From: Candidatus Peregrinibacteria bacterium
GTDB lineage: Bacteria > Patescibacteriota > Gracilibacteria > UM-FILTER-43-11
Reading direction: 5' to 3'
Length of the DNA stretch: 36,197 bases
Assembly: GCA_003154375.1 (NCBI GenBank)
Contig: PMDG01000024.1
Location: forward strand, 154-36,350
A program made the translations under genes and the position numbers. Shown one piece after another: positions 7,625 through 14,500 of the stretch. The notes below the pieces were generated by a model that did no database searches, was not told where the DNA came from, and saw nothing but the letters and a program-made list of their open reading frames with translations. How positions within the stretch are numbered: position 1 is the first letter of the stretch; each line of letters starts with the position of its first letter.

Positions 7625-7659
7625 AGCTGGGAGCTTTGAGCTGAGAGCTGGGAGCCGCT
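7625..7659. repeat. rplF-rplR spacer: five contiguous 7-bp AGCTNNG units
   Basis: AGCTGGG, AGCTTTG, AGCTGAG, AGCTGGG and AGCCGCT follow in exact 7-bp register five bases after the rplF stop. A weaker related word, CAGCTCTCG, occurs at 7667. The remaining 55 bases before rplR (starting 7723) show no clear structure beyond TATAATAATTTCG. Confidence 0.92.
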
Positions 7660-7722
7660 CAACCCGCAGCTCTCGAAAATCCCACACATCGCACAAATCC
7701 TTATAATAATTTCGAACCCACC

Positions 7723-8067
7723 ATGACCGCATCCAAAACACTCCAACGACAACGCCGACATTCCAGGATCCGCTCCCAAGTTGCAGGGACTGAGACAAAA
7801 CCCCGCCTTTCGGTTTTCCGAAGCAACAAGGCCATTTATGCCCAATTGGTGGACGATGCCAAAGGACAAACTTTGGCTGCCGCGTCTTCTTTGGGAGTCA
7901 AAGGCAAAAAAGGAGTTGAAGCCGCCAAGATCGTTGGCCAGGAGTTGGCCAAATTGGCGAAGGAAAAGAAGATCGCCCTTTGCGTTTTCGATCGTGGCGG
8001 ATATGAGTACCATGGCCAAGTCAAAGCGTTGGCAGAAGGTGCCCGCGAGGGAGGACTACAATTCTAA
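7723..8067 (+). CDS. rplR: Ribosomal protein uL18
   Basis: 114 residues, normal length. uL18 binds 5S rRNA with uL5 and links it to the 50S body. [20 protein letters not shown] is the basic N-terminus; [20 protein letters not shown] and the end VCVFDRGG-like segment followed by [19 protein letters not shown] are diagnostic. It starts at ATG 7723 after a spacer of about 100 bases, the longest between rpsH and rpsE. Confidence 0.97.
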   Translation: MTASKTLQRQRRHSRIRSQVAGTETKPRLSVFRSNKAIYAQLVDDAKGQTLAAASSLGVKGKKGVEAAKIVGQELAKLAKEKKIALCVFDRGGYEYHGQVKALAEGAREGGLQF

Positions 8068-8088
8068 ATTTACAATTTACAAATTTTC
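8067..8088. repeat. rplR-rpsE spacer: AATTTAC 7-bp units
   Basis: AATTTAC occurs twice in tandem, starting with the last A of the rplR stop codon, followed by an 8-base variant AAATTTTC. The remaining spacer to 8112 is A/T-rich with no further unit. Confidence 0.75.
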
Positions 8089-8112
8089 AAAAAATCTTAA
8101 TTTTTCAGATCT

Positions 8113-8736
8113 ATGGCTAAACGCAATTTTGATAAAAGGGGAGGGGGGCGTGAGAAAGAACAGAAAGAGTTCGAGGAGGAGGTTCTCCAGATTGACCGCG
8201 TCACCCGTGTGGTGAAAGGCGGACGCCGTATGCGCTTTCGGATCTTGGTCGCCATTGGCGACAAGAAGGGTCGTGTCGCCATCGGTATTGGAAAGGCGGC
8301 CGAGGTCGTCAACGGAATCAAAAAGGCGATCACACAGGCCAAGAAGGACCTTATCCGAATCCCGATCAACGACAACGGCTCCATCCCCCATGATGTGAGG
8401 ATGAAATACAAGGCTTCCAAAATCATGATCATGCCGGCCATGGCGGGAACCGGAATCATTGCCGGAGGTTCGCTCCGCAAGATCCTGATGCTCGCAGGTG
8501 TGAAGAACGCTTTTGGAAAGCGCTTCGGCACCAACAATCGCATGGTCACTGCTCAGGCTGCCATGTTGGCCCTGAAACAACTGAGGCCAGTCCGACAATC
8601 CAAGAAGCCCGTCGTTGCCGTGACCAAGGCTCCGGAAGCAAAGGCACCCGTTGCCGCAAAGGCCGAAGTGAAGCATGAGAAGACCGCCAAACCACCCTTC
8701 GCCAAGGCTACGGAGGTCGCCAAAGAGACCAAATAA
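8113..8736 (+). CDS. rpsE: Ribosomal protein uS5 with C-terminal extension
   Basis: 207 residues against the usual 160-170. uS5 lies by the mRNA entry site and affects decoding fidelity. The double-stranded-RNA-binding domain (RVVKGGRRMRFRILVAIGDK) and the second domain (GTGIIAGGSLRKILMLAGV, then KRFGTNNRMV) are intact within about 160 residues. The last 45 residues are Lys/Ala/Pro-rich and include a FAKATEV segment encoded by a repeat word shared with rpmC. rpmD normally follows rpsE, but here only 34 bases separate it from rplO. Confidence 0.96.
   Translation: MAKRNFDKRGGGREKEQKEFEEEVLQIDRVTRVVKGGRRMRFRILVAIGDKKGRVAIGIGKAAEVVNGIKKAITQAKKDLIRIPINDNGSIPHDVRMKYKASKIMIMPAMAGTGIIAGGSLRKILMLAGVKNAFGKRFGTNNRMVTAQAAMLALKQLRPVRQSKKPVVAVTKAPEAKAPVAAKAEVKHEKTAKPPFAKATEVAKETK
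8695..8716. repeat. In-gene repeat word, rpsE copy
   Basis: CCCTTCGCCAAGGCTACGGAGG lies in the tail of rpsE and matches the rpmC word at 4477-4499 at most positions. The DNA similarity and the shared reading frame point to a dispersed element rather than chance; only two copies are evident in the window. Confidence 0.6.
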
Positions 8737-8770
8737 TTTCGCTTTTAAATCACCCTAATTTTCCACTGAT

Positions 8771-9211
8771 ATGTTGTTGAATTCTATTAAGCCCAAGTCT
8801 GGCGCAACCCATTCCAGCCGACGCCTGGGACGAGGAAACGGTTCCGGACGAGGAACCTTCTGTTCCCGTGGTTGCAAGGGGCAAGGCCAACGCCAGGGTG
8901 GCAATGTCCGCCCAGGTTTCGAAGGAGGCCAGACCCCCCTGATCCGCCGTTTGCCCAAACTTCGCGGGTTCGCGAATGTGAACAGGCAGTCCTATCAAGT
9001 GGTCAATGTGGGCGACTTGAACTGTTTTGAGGCGGGCGAGGAAGTCACCCCCCTTTCCCTTTTCATCAAGAAGCTGATTCGAAGCAAGACCATGCCGGTC
9101 AAATTGCTGGGCGATGGAATCCTCGAGAAGAAATTGACCGTGAAAGTCCAAAAAGTTTCCGCAACCGCCAAGGAAAAGGTCCAAAAGGCCGGCGGCAAAC
9201 TCATTCAATAA
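8771..9211 (+). CDS. rplO: Ribosomal protein uL15
   Basis: 146 residues, normal length. uL15 is a late 50S assembly protein near the tunnel and the central protuberance. The N-terminal basic loop region RLGRGNGSGRGTFCSRGCKG, followed by RPGFEGGQTPLIRRLPKLRG, and the final VKVQKVSATAKEKVQKAGG match the family. Two Cys lie in the glycine-rich loop, but there is no clear metal site. It directly follows rpsE because rpmD is absent. Confidence 0.97.
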   Translation: MLLNSIKPKSGATHSSRRLGRGNGSGRGTFCSRGCKGQGQRQGGNVRPGFEGGQTPLIRRLPKLRGFANVNRQSYQVVNVGDLNCFEAGEEVTPLSLFIKKLIRSKTMPVKLLGDGILEKKLTVKVQKVSATAKEKVQKAGGKLIQ

Positions 9212-9238
9212 ACCCCTTTAGCCTCTAAGCCAAGAACC

Positions 9239-10537
9239 GTGCTTAAGTACTTGCACCAAATCTGGAGATCACCGACACTTCGAAGCAAAATCCTTTTCAC
9301 CCTGTTCATCCTTTTTGTATTCCGTGTCGCGGGTCATATCACGGTCCCGGGCGTCAATGTCGAGGTGTTGAGCCGGATTTTCGAACAAAATAGCTTACTA
9401 GGCGTCTTTTCCGCACTCACAGGCGGTTCCATGGAGCGGTTCTCAATCGTCCTAATGGGCCTTTCCCCCTATATCAACGCTTCCATCATCATCCAGTTGA
9501 TGACGGTGGTCATTCCCAAGCTCGAAACTCTTTCCAAGGAGGGGATGGAAGGACGACGTGCCCTCAATCACTACACTCGGATTTTAACGGTTCCCTTGGC
9601 CTTCTTGCAATCCTACGGCATGATCATCTTGCTCAACAACAGCTCTGGAGGGCAATTGGTGCCGAATTTGAACCAATTTTCGACCCTCGGGCTTATAATG
9701 CTCACAGTCACCGCGGGTACGATTTTCATGATGTGGCTGGGTGAATTGATCACTGAAAAGGGAATCGGCAATGGCATCTCCATGATCATCTTCACAGGAA
9801 TCGTTGCTGGTATTCCGACCCATTTTGGTCGCATGCTAGGCACGTTCGAGGCTGGCGACAACACCAAGATGTTCCATTTTATTTTGTTCGTGGCCATGGC
9901 CATTCTGATGTTGATCTTTGTGGTGCTTGTCACCGAGGGCCAGCGGAATATCCCGATCACTTACGCTACTCGCGCAACCGGTGGAAAGGGGCAGAAATCC
10001 TCCTTGCCCATCCGCGTGAACCAGGCCGGCATGATCCCGATCATCTTCGCCATCTCCATGGTCACATTCCCCGCGGTTTTGGCTCAGTTTTTCAGCGCTT
10101 CCAGTTCCGAGACTCTGAAGGGCATCGCCAGCTGGATCGGAAAATACCTGAATTCCGGAAATCCAAGCTATTTGTATTTGGTTTTGTACTTCCTGCTTAT
10201 CATCCTGTTTTCCTATTTCTATGTGGGAGTCACCTTTAACCCCACCACCATTGCCGATTCCATCCAGAAGCGTGGAGGTTTTATTCCGGGAATCCGACCT
10301 GGGACGCAGACCGCTGAATTTTTGGCCAAAACTTCCAACCATCTCAACCTATTCGGAGGTTTCTTCATCGCCTTGGTGGCAATTGTCCCCATTCTTTTCA
10401 CCAAATACACCACCCTGTCTTCAGCTGATCTCATTGTGAGCGGTTCCGGATTGATCATCATGGTCGGTGTCGTGTTGGAGCTCATCCGCCAAATCGACGC
10501 CCAGCTGATCATGCATGACTACGAAAAACTCTACTGA
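9239..10537 (+). CDS. secY: Preprotein translocase subunit SecY
   Basis: 432 residues with about ten hydrophobic segments. SecY is the channel of the SecYEG translocon in the cytoplasmic membrane. The plug/TM2 region GGSMERFSIVLMGLSPYINA, the loop KLETLSKEGMEGRRALNHYT and the C5-region NPTTIADSIQKRGGFIPGIR are typical. The start is GTG at 9239 (MLKYLHQIWRSPTLRSKI), the only non-ATG start I assign in the window. The TGA stop at 10535-10537 lies inside an inverted repeat that probably acts as a terminator. The gene serves the many exported proteins encoded downstream. Confidence 0.97.
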   Translation: MLKYLHQIWRSPTLRSKILFTLFILFVFRVAGHITVPGVNVEVLSRIFEQNSLLGVFSALTGGSMERFSIVLMGLSPYINASIIIQLMTVVIPKLETLSKEGMEGRRALNHYTRILTVPLAFLQSYGMIILLNNSSGGQLVPNLNQFSTLGLIMLTVTAGTIFMMWLGELITEKGIGNGISMIIFTGIVAGIPTHFGRMLGTFEAGDNTKMFHFILFVAMAILMLIFVVLVTEGQRNIPITYATRATGGKGQKSSLPIRVNQAGMIPIIFAISMVTFPAVLAQFFSASSSETLKGIASWIGKYLNSGNPSYLYLVLYFLLIILFSYFYVGVTFNPTTIADSIQKRGGFIPGIRPGTQTAEFLAKTSNHLNLFGGFFIALVAIVPILFTKYTTLSSADLIVSGSGLIIMVGVVLELIRQIDAQLIMHDYEKLY

Positions 10538-10558
10538 AAAACCGCTTCGGTTTTTCAG
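10534..10558 (+). terminator. Hairpin overlapping the secY stop codon
   Basis: CTGAAAAACCG (10534-10544) and CGGTTTTTCAG (10548-10558) are exact inverted repeats with a loop of three bases. The TGA stop of secY is within the left arm. A short CCTTTT follows. It looks like a rho-independent terminator or attenuator between secY and adk, although the T-run after the stem is weak; the stem itself provides TTTTT. Confidence 0.65.
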
Positions 10559-10789
10559 CCTTTTCCCGCTCAATGTCTCGTGTCTCTAATCCTCGTTTAG
10601 CTTCGCGACTTCCCTTCGCGGGCACCCGCTAGACCCGCTCGGGCTTCGCTACGCCCACTCGGATCATTTCCACTCGGAAAGCCCAATGCCCCGAACACCT
10701 AGCCTAATCCTCGCTACGCCTGTTCGCATCCTCAAGGCTCGGGCAACAGTTGGGAACCAAACCTATTCACCCTAAAAACAGCCCCCCTC
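10559..10789. other. secY-adk spacer, C-rich with internal repeats
   Basis: This 231-base stretch has no convincing gene. It is unusually rich in C and in CTTCG/CTACG words: TAATCCTCG occurs twice (10587, 10707), CACTCGG twice, and GGGCTTCGCTACGCCC forms a dyad with four-base GC arms. The base composition differs from the A/T-rich spacers of the ribosomal genes. No good promoter was found before adk, although TTGGGA-17-TAAAAA near its end is a weak candidate. Confidence 0.55.
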
Positions 10790-11428
10790 ATGGATCTAAT
10801 ATTGTTCGGGATGCAAGGTTCAGGTAAAGGCACACAAGGCAAAGCCTTGGCCGCAAAGTATAACCTGAAGGTTTTTGACATCGGAACCGAGTTCCGCAAA
10901 GAGATCCAAATGGGAACCCCTTTGGGGCTGAAGATCAAAGATCCTGTCGAATCCGGACATTTGGTGGACGATGAGATCGTAATGAATGTCGTGGAAGACG
11001 TCCTTGCTCATGTCGACCCAAACCAACCCCTTCTTTTCGATGGCGTTCCCCGCACCCTGAGCCAGGTGGAAAAGCTTCTCGAGCTATTGACCAAATTCGG
11101 GCGCGACGCATTCGCCGTCAATATCAAAATATCAGAGGAAGAGGGAACCCTCCGCCTTACCAAACGGCGCATTTGCCCCGATTGCCATGGGATATACCCT
11201 CCTTCCTACACGGCCGACACCTGCGAACACTGCGGAGGAACTTTGATTACTCGGACCGATGATAATCCCGAAAGCATCCATCGCCGCATTGAGAATTACA
11301 AAAAACAAACGGTTCCCGTGATCAAGACCTTTTACGATCGGGATCGGCTGATCGAGGTCGATGGCGAACAGCCCATCGATGTGGTGACCAAGGAAGCGCT
11401 TGAAAAAGTTGGGTATTTGTTTAATTAA
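10790..11428 (+). CDS. adk: Adenylate kinase, zinc-lid form
   Basis: 212 residues. Adenylate kinase converts ATP plus AMP to two ADP in the cytosol. The P-loop is GMQGSGKGT near residue 10 and the AMP-binding part includes DGVPRTLSQ. The LID domain carries CPDC and, 16 residues further, CEHC, the four-Cys zinc site found in many Gram-positive-type long adenylate kinases. The following TRTDDNPESIHRRIENY contains the conserved catalytic Asp/Arg pattern. Its location between secY and map is the classical arrangement. The upstream spacer is the odd C-rich region. Confidence 0.96.
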   Translation: MDLILFGMQGSGKGTQGKALAAKYNLKVFDIGTEFRKEIQMGTPLGLKIKDPVESGHLVDDEIVMNVVEDVLAHVDPNQPLLFDGVPRTLSQVEKLLELLTKFGRDAFAVNIKISEEEGTLRLTKRRICPDCHGIYPPSYTADTCEHCGGTLITRTDDNPESIHRRIENYKKQTVPVIKTFYDRDRLIEVDGEQPIDVVTKEALEKVGYLFN

Positions 11429-11442
11429 AGTGTCCGAACTGT

Positions 11443-11478
11443 GATTAAAGTGATTACGATGATTTGCTTGATTGCGAA
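11443..11478. repeat. adk-map spacer: four contiguous 9-bp GATT units
   Basis: GATTAAAGT, GATTACGAT, GATTTGCTT and GATTGCGAA follow with GATT recurring every nine bases. Only GATT is constant. The array begins 15 bases after the adk stop. The rest of the spacer to 11557 is A/C-rich (AAAACAAAAACAAAACG) with no visible promoter. Confidence 0.75.
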
Positions 11479-11557
11479 ATTCTAAAGCCTCAGAACTCCA
11501 AAACCTGAAAACAAAAACAAAACGAAACCCCCATACCGTTTAGTTTTTTGTCTTAAT

Positions 11558-12307
11558 ATGGCAATTCCGATCAAAACACAGGCGCAGATCGAGGCGATGA
11601 GATTCGGGGGGAAGGTTTTGAAAGAGGTTTTGCAAACCGTCGCCTCCAGTGTCCGCCCTGGCATTTCCACTATGGAGCTGGACCAGATCGCCGAACAAGA
11701 GATCCTCAAACATCCAGGCTGTACTCCCGCCTTCAAGGGGTATCAAGGCTTTCCAGGAACCCTTTGCATTTCGATCAACGATGAAGTTGTTCATGGTATC
11801 CCCAGCTCGAAACGGATCCTCAAGAATGGGGACATTGTCGGCTTAGATGGGGGGGTTCTTTACAAAGGCCTATACACCGATGCCTGCGTCACCGTCATTG
11901 TCGGTGAAGTCCAGCCAGAAATCCGACATTTTGTGAAAACCACCAAAGAGGCCCTGACCCGAGTGGTCAAATTGGTACGGCCCGGCGCGCGGATCGGCGA
12001 TCTTTCGGCCTTGATCCAGAAAACGCTTGAGGATCAGGGGTATTCCCCGGTTGTCACTTGCACGGGGCATGGCGTAGGAGTGGAACTTCACGAACCCCCC
12101 GAAATCCTGAATGCCGGCCGCAAGGGGACAGGCCCCGAGATGAAACCTGGCATGGTTTTGGCCATCGAGCCCATCTCCGCGTTGGGAAGCGGCACTGTTT
12201 TCACCTCTGAGGATGGATGGACCATCCTTACCGAAGACCATAGCTTTTCCGCCCATTTTGAGCATACGGTTTTGGTCACCGAAACGGGTTACGAAATCCT
12301 TGCTTGA
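11558..12307 (+). CDS. map: Methionine aminopeptidase, type I
   Basis: 249 residues. This enzyme removes the initiator methionine from nascent proteins in the cytosol. All five metal ligands of the type I family are present at the same numbers as in the E. coli enzyme: Asp97, Asp108, His171, Glu204 and Glu235, plus the catalytic His79. Neither an N-terminal SH3-binding or zinc extension nor a type II insert is present. The start MAIPIKTQAQIEAMR fits; leader GTTTTTTGTCTTAAT-ATG has no Shine-Dalgarno sequence. It lies between adk and infA, as in many bacteria. Confidence 0.97.
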   Translation: MAIPIKTQAQIEAMRFGGKVLKEVLQTVASSVRPGISTMELDQIAEQEILKHPGCTPAFKGYQGFPGTLCISINDEVVHGIPSSKRILKNGDIVGLDGGVLYKGLYTDACVTVIVGEVQPEIRHFVKTTKEALTRVVKLVRPGARIGDLSALIQKTLEDQGYSPVVTCTGHGVGVELHEPPEILNAGRKGTGPEMKPGMVLAIEPISALGSGTVFTSEDGWTILTEDHSFSAHFEHTVLVTETGYEILA

Positions 12308-12325
12308 TTTTTCCAAAAAAATCAC

Positions 12326-12354
12326 TTGCACCCCACCTTTGCTTCGTGTACACT
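12326..12354 (+). promoter_or_regulatory. Sigma70-type promoter for infA
   Basis: TTGCAC (12326-12331) and TACACT (12349-12354) are separated by exactly 17 bases. The -35 box lies 19 bases after the map stop. The expected transcription start near 12361 would leave a leader of about 22 bases before the infA ATG. This would let infA and the alpha-operon genes be expressed apart from the spc genes. Confidence 0.6.
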
Positions 12355-12382
12355 CTTACCGCTTTTGTTCAATTGCTCTCTT

Positions 12383-12610
12383 ATGGCCAAACAAGTTATC
12401 GAGGTAGAAGGGAAAGTCATTGAATGCCTTTCAAACGCCACCTTCAAAGTCGAGCTGATAGGAGAGGAGTACAAGGGCCACACCGTCCTAGCGCACATCT
12501 CCGGCAAGGTCCGCATGAACTATATCCGCATCCTTCCTGGCGACCTGGTCACCGTCGAGTTGACCCCTTACGATCTCTCGAAAGGGCGTATCATTTATCG
12601 CCATAAGTAA
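12383..12610 (+). CDS. infA: Translation initiation factor IF-1
   Basis: 75 residues, slightly above the usual 72. IF-1 binds the A site of the 30S subunit during initiation. [21 protein letters not shown], then [19 protein letters not shown] and the end [10 protein letters not shown] are the complete OB-fold protein. The frame is open upstream to 12326, but that extension overlaps the promoter; MAKQ is the conserved start. The leader CAATTGCTCTCTT has no Shine-Dalgarno sequence. rpmJ follows after 11 bases. Confidence 0.97.
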   Translation: MAKQVIEVEGKVIECLSNATFKVELIGEEYKGHTVLAHISGKVRMNYIRILPGDLVTVELTPYDLSKGRIIYRHK

Positions 12611-12621
12611 TTCATATTCCC

Positions 12622-12738
12622 ATGAAAGTCCGAGCCTCCGTCAAGAAGATCTGCGAAAAGTGCTGTGTGATCAAACGCAAGGGCGTTGTCCGAGTCATTT
12701 GCCCTGCAGTCAAGAAGCACAAGCAGCGCCAAGGTTAG
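12622..12738 (+). CDS. rpmJ: Ribosomal protein bL36
   Basis: 38 residues, the standard length of the zinc-binding form. The sequence begins [15 protein letters not shown] and ends KKHKQRQG. Cys11, Cys14, Cys27 and His33 are the expected zinc ligands; an additional Cys15 is present. bL36 organises the 23S rRNA near the base of the bL12 stalk. The leader is TTCATATTCCC-ATG. Its place between infA and rpsM is canonical. Confidence 0.96.
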   Translation: MKVRASVKKICEKCCVIKRKGVVRVICPAVKKHKQRQG

Positions 12739-12756
12739 TTTTGCATTTCACTAATA

Positions 12757-12800
12757 AAAATTACAAATAATTAAAATAAGCCTTAATTTTTTGTAATTTT
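12757..12800 (+). other. Long A/T-only hairpin in the rpmJ-rpsM spacer
   Basis: AAAATTACAAA (12757-12767) pairs exactly with TTTGTAATTTT (12790-12800). After one T-T mismatch, AATTAA (12769-12774) pairs with TTAATT (12783-12788), leaving an eight-base loop containing GCC. The 17 base pairs are almost all A-T. It ends 28 bases before rpsM. It may be an attenuator, a processing site or an RNA feature for uS4 or uS13 regulation; the function is not shown by sequence. Confidence 0.55.
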
Positions 12801-12828
12801 CTTTTCTATAAATTAATTTTTATCCCAA

Positions 12829-13209
12829 ATGGCACGCATTGCTGGTATTACTCTCCCCAAAGGAAAACGCATCGAGATCGCCCTTTCGTATCTTTACGGA
12901 GTCGGACGACCCCTTAGCCGCACGATTCTTGAGAATTGCAAGATCGACCTCGACACGAAAACGGATGAGCTGACCCCTGAACAGGAGCAGAAGATCCGCG
13001 ACGCGGTCGCCAAGTTCCAAGTGGAAGGCGATTTGAAACGCCAAATCGCAAGCAACATCAAACGGTTGCAGGATATTGGCACGTATCGCGGCTTCCGCCA
13101 TCGCCGACGCCTGCCTGTCCGTGGCCAACGCACCAAGACCAATGCCCGCACCAAACGCGGCAAGCGCGTAACGATGGGTAGCGGTCGTTTGAAGGAGAGC
13201 AAGACCTAA
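12829..13209 (+). CDS. rpsM: Ribosomal protein uS13
   Basis: 126 residues (usual 115-125). uS13 in the 30S head contacts the P-site tRNA and bridges to the 50[21 protein letters not shown] and the basic [20 protein letters not shown], followed by [10 protein letters not shown], are diagnostic. The start ATG 12829 is preceded by ATTTTTATCCCAA. It opens the alpha-operon cluster rpsM-rpsK-rpsD-rpoA-rplQ. Confidence 0.97.
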   Translation: MARIAGITLPKGKRIEIALSYLYGVGRPLSRTILENCKIDLDTKTDELTPEQEQKIRDAVAKFQVEGDLKRQIASNIKRLQDIGTYRGFRHRRRLPVRGQRTKTNARTKRGKRVTMGSGRLKESKT

Positions 13210-13220
13210 ACCTTGAAACC

Positions 13221-13256
13221 CGAAATCCGAATCTCCGAAATACGAAACCGAATTTC
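13221..13256. repeat. rpsM-rpsK spacer: CGAA-led units of 6-8 bp
   Basis: CGAA recurs at 13221, 13228, 13236, 13243 and 13249, giving units CGAAATC, CGAATCTC, CGAAATA, CGAAAC and CGAATTTC. The period averages seven bases but is less strict than in other spacers. It starts about a dozen bases after the rpsM stop. Confidence 0.75.
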
Positions 13257-13286
13257 CATTTATCCATTGAATCTAATCTAGACATT

Positions 13287-13814
13287 ATGCCAGAAGAGAA
13301 AGTCAAACCCGCGGCTCCGGCCAAGGCCGGCGCCTCCGCCGAAAAACCCGCTGCCGCAAAGTCGGCCACAAAGGGTGCTGAGGTTTCAGCCGATGCCAAG
13401 AAGGAAGGCGCTGCCGAAGCTGGAAAAGCTGCTGGCAAAGGAGCTTCCCGCAAGCGCATCCGAAAAACCTCTCCTTTGGCGCATGCCTATATCACAGCCA
13501 CGTACAACAACACCATCATCTCGATCGCCGAACCCAATGGAAACGTTTTGGGTTGGGCATCCGCTGGCGTTTGCGGTTTCAAGGGCACCCGGAAATCTAC
13601 CCCTTACGCAGCCACAGTGACTGCGGAAAAGGTGGTCGAGAAGGTCGCCCCCTACGGAGTCCAGAAGCTGAAGGTGTTCGTGAGCGGTGTCGGCACAGGC
13701 CGAGAGCAGGCCATCCGCGGACTCCATGCAGCAGGACTCGAAATCGAGGCCATCTATGACAAAACCCCAGTCCCCCACAACGGTTGCCGCAAGAAAAAGG
13801 CACGCCGCGTCTAA
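13287..13814 (+). CDS. rpsK: Ribosomal protein uS11 with N-terminal extension
   Basis: 175 residues against the usual 129. Residues 1 to about 55 form an Ala/Lys/Glu/Pro-rich leader (PAAPAKAGASAEKPAAAKS), then the normal uS11 begins with RKTSPLAHAYITATYNNTI. The core contains GFKGTRKSTPYAA and ends DKTPVPHNGCRKKKARRV, the standard C-terminus. uS11 is on the 30S platform beside the 3' end of 16S rRNA. The leader extension is unusual, and since the platform is where anti-Shine-Dalgarno RNA lies, it might touch that region; this is speculation. The start ATG 13287 follows CTAGACATT. Confidence 0.95.
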   Translation: MPEEKVKPAAPAKAGASAEKPAAAKSATKGAEVSADAKKEGAAEAGKAAGKGASRKRIRKTSPLAHAYITATYNNTIISIAEPNGNVLGWASAGVCGFKGTRKSTPYAATVTAEKVVEKVAPYGVQKLKVFVSGVGTGREQAIRGLHAAGLEIEAIYDKTPVPHNGCRKKKARRV

Positions 13815-13845
13815 ACTATTATTCGATATTAACTGAACTCATCCC

Positions 13846-14457
13846 ATGCGTTATACCGGACCCAAAGCCAGGCTCTGCCGAAAATACCATGCCAACCTTT
13901 TTGGCACGGCCAAGTACACCAAAATCCTTGAGAAACGTCCTGGAAAACCAGGCATGCACGGTTCCAAGAGCTCTTTTGGGAAATTAAGCGAATTTGGCGC
14001 CCAGCTTCTCGAGAAGAACAAGGCCCGCCTCATTTTCGGAATCTCCGAAAGGCAATTCAAGAATTATGTCGCCAAGGCTGCCAAGGCCAAAGGTGAAACT
14101 GGCGACACCCTTCTTCGAATGCTCGAAATGCGGTTGGACAATGTGATCTACGTTTCCCAATTTTCCGTTACCCGCATCCAGGCCCGCCAGATGGTCGCTC
14201 ATGGTCATTTTATGGTCAACGGCCGCCGCGTGGACGTCCCCTCTATCCAAGTCCGCCCTGGGGATAAGATCACGCTTCGCGACAAAATCAAGAATTCCCC
14301 GCTTTACGGCGGTTTGGATAAGCTCAAGGATTTTGCTCCCAAATGGCTGAAGGTCGACCTTAAGAAGGTCTCTGTCGAGGTTCTGGCCGTTCCTGAGAAG
14401 GACGAGCTGGAGAAGAGCATCGACAGCCAGGCCATTGTCGAATTCTATTCTCGCTAA
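13846..14457 (+). CDS. rpsD: Ribosomal protein uS4
   Basis: 203 residues. uS4 is a primary assembly protein of the 30S body and an autoregulator in many bacteria. MRYTGPKARLCRKYHANLFG is the N-terminus, with a single Cys, so the N-terminal zinc site of the C+ forms is absent. The S4 RNA-binding domain covers MRLDNVIYVSQFSVTRIQAR to HFMVNGRRVDVPS. The ending IVEFYSR is standard. The leader is ACTGAACTCATCCC-ATG. Confidence 0.97.
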   Translation: MRYTGPKARLCRKYHANLFGTAKYTKILEKRPGKPGMHGSKSSFGKLSEFGAQLLEKNKARLIFGISERQFKNYVAKAAKAKGETGDTLLRMLEMRLDNVIYVSQFSVTRIQARQMVAHGHFMVNGRRVDVPSIQVRPGDKITLRDKIKNSPLYGGLDKLKDFAPKWLKVDLKKVSVEVLAVPEKDELEKSIDSQAIVEFYSR

Positions 14458-14500
14458 TAACAAAAAGCCCTCCTTTAAAAATCTTTAACAAATTTGGACT

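Noticed and set aside
10535-10537. TGA recoding (glycine) as in Gracilibacteria
   Set aside because: TGA ends secY, map, nrdR and the beta-helix gene at the expected family C-termini.
10559-10789. tRNA or other standard RNA gene in the secY-adk spacer
   Set aside because: No cloverleaf, TTCGA-arm context or CCA end could be built from it.
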